A stretch of DNA of 64,000 bases from Clostridium_AM sp963780135 (GTDB taxonomy: Bacteria; Bacillota; Clostridia; Clostridiales; Clostridiaceae), in NCBI GenBank assembly GCA_963780135.1, contig CAWAAR010000001.1, forward strand, positions 1 to 64,000. Reading direction: 5' to 3'. The notes under the pieces are model-generated. The model searched no databases, was not told where the DNA came from, and worked only from the letters and a program-made list of their open reading frames with translations. Made by a program: the position numbers and the translations under genes. Below, piece by piece: positions 63,271 to 64,000 of this stretch (positions are counted from its first letter, which is position 1; the number at the start of each line of letters is the position of its first letter).

Positions 63271-64000
63271 TTAATAAATAATAGATTTTATATTATTCCA
63301 CATATGATCTATAGCCTTTTTTGCCTCACTATGATTATAATGAGTTATAGGTTTTAATTCATTAATGGACTGCATAACCACATCATCATAAGGTATTTTT
63401 CCTACTACCTTAAAATCTTTTTCAGCACAAAAATTTTCAATTTCCTTTGCTATTTCTTCATTAATATCATATTTATTAATACACACTAATGTAGGAACTT
63501 CAAAATGCTGACAAAGAGACATTATTCTTATAAAATCCTCCATACCTGATTTTGTAGGTTCTGTAACTATTAAAGCAAAATCACAACCTGTTACTGATGA
63601 AATCACTGAACATCCTATGCCAGGGGACCCATCAGTTATAGTTAACTTTGGTTTCTTGTTAAATATGCCTTTAAAGTTATTTATTAATGAATTTTTACTG
63701 TCTATATCTTCTTTGTTAAATTTCTTACTGTTCTTTCTTAATATACTAATAAGCTTTCCTGATCCTTCACTTCCAATTTCCATTTTTGCTCTAGATAGCA
63801 TTCCTTTTGATGTTTTTGTTATAAATACATCTGCACTTTTTTCATTTACTAGTTTAACAGCCTTTTCAGTACAAACAATAGTGCAAGCTCCACAGCCTTC
63901 ACATTTATAAACATTTATTTCACTATTTTTTATAGCATCAAAATTACAATGATTTTCACATACTCCACACTGGGTACAAAGAGTTTTATCTATTTCAGCC
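63271..64000 (-). CDS. MinD-superfamily P-loop ATPase with inserted ferredoxin domain, 5' end beyond the window
   Basis: Partial protein; the minus-strand frame stays open to the right edge. The visible part starts with a 2[4Fe-4S] ferredoxin insert (CTQCGVCENHCNFDAI, CEGCGACTIVCTEKAV) and continues into the MinD-like fold: TDGSPGIGCSVISSVTGCDFALIVTEPTKSG (switch and Walker B region) and VPTLVCINKYDIN. The N-terminal Walker A lies outside. Such ATPases often occur in pairs and act with NifX-like proteins as iron-sulfur carriers. It is the upstream gene of the C_GCAxxG_C_C and NifX-like genes. Confidence 0.88.
   Translation of the reverse strand, partial: AEIDKTLCTQCGVCENHCNFDAIKNSEINVYKCEGCGACTIVCTEKAVKLVNEKSADVFITKTSKGMLSRAKMEIGSEGSGKLISILRKNSKKFNKEDIDSKNSLINNFKGIFNKKPKLTITDGSPGIGCSVISSVTGCDFALIVTEPTKSGMEDFIRIMSLCQHFEVPTLVCINKYDINEEIAKEIENFCAEKDFKVVGKIPYDDVVMQSINELKPITHYNHSEAKKAIDHMWNNIKSIIY

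Overview
The window is low-GC Gram-positive DNA. AT-rich codon use, strong AGGAGG ribosome sites, intrinsic terminators, a T-box, five cobalamin riboswitches and a Clostridium kluyveri-type succinyl-CoA to 4-hydroxybutyrate gene pair all point to a Clostridium chromosome. I saw no tRNA or rRNA genes, no CRISPR array and no prophage.

Layout. 0-3.3 kb: a PLD-nuclease/helicase/DUF3427 gene broken by a frameshift. 3.3-10 kb: VOC protein, AraC regulator, a two-permease ABC exporter and a VanRS-like two-component system. 10-15 kb: cyclic-di-GMP proteins and an FtsW/RodA protein. 15.4-18 kb: a large pseudokinase-AAA+-RyR protein. 18-22.3 kb: a cysteine/cystine ABC transporter behind a T-box whose specifier (UGC) and discriminator contact (UGGA) both fit tRNA-Cys, then homocysteine methyltransferase and an acyltransferase. 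23-26 kb: a frameshifted amino-acid permease and a MocR regulator.

26-45.5 kb is the centrepiece: two divergent clusters behind cobalamin riboswitches. They encode an ECF transporter (S, fused A-A', T) and five secreted proteins made of DUF4430 modules and alpha/alpha-toroid modules, the two folds that form animal intrinsic factor and transcobalamin, with CWB2, Ig-like and FIVAR surface modules. I read this as a Gram-positive surface system that captures corrinoid and passes it to the ECF importer.

45.6-57.5 kb looks like a B12-responsive metabolic switch. Two divergent cobalamin riboswitches, bracketed by a perfect 20-nt inverted repeat, precede a sigma-54 activator and, on the other side, a small unknown protein, a receiver protein and a glycyl-radical-enzyme activase. 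A good -24/-12 promoter precedes korDABC (2-oxoglutarate:ferredoxin oxidoreductase). sucD and 4hbD lie beyond in the same direction, now separated from kor by an IS110 element with a structured leader (candidate bridge RNA).

57.7-64 kb: CCA-adding enzyme, methyltransferase, FmdE-like protein, rhodanese, and a metal/redox cluster (DUF134, Fur-family, NifX-like, C_GCAxxG_C_C, MinD-like ATPase with ferredoxin domain) running off the right edge.

Taken together: if the riboswitches act in the usual way (on when B12 is scarce), B12 shortage would raise both corrinoid scavenging and a set of enzymes that appear not to need B12. That link is inference; the riboswitches, promoters and gene order are read directly.
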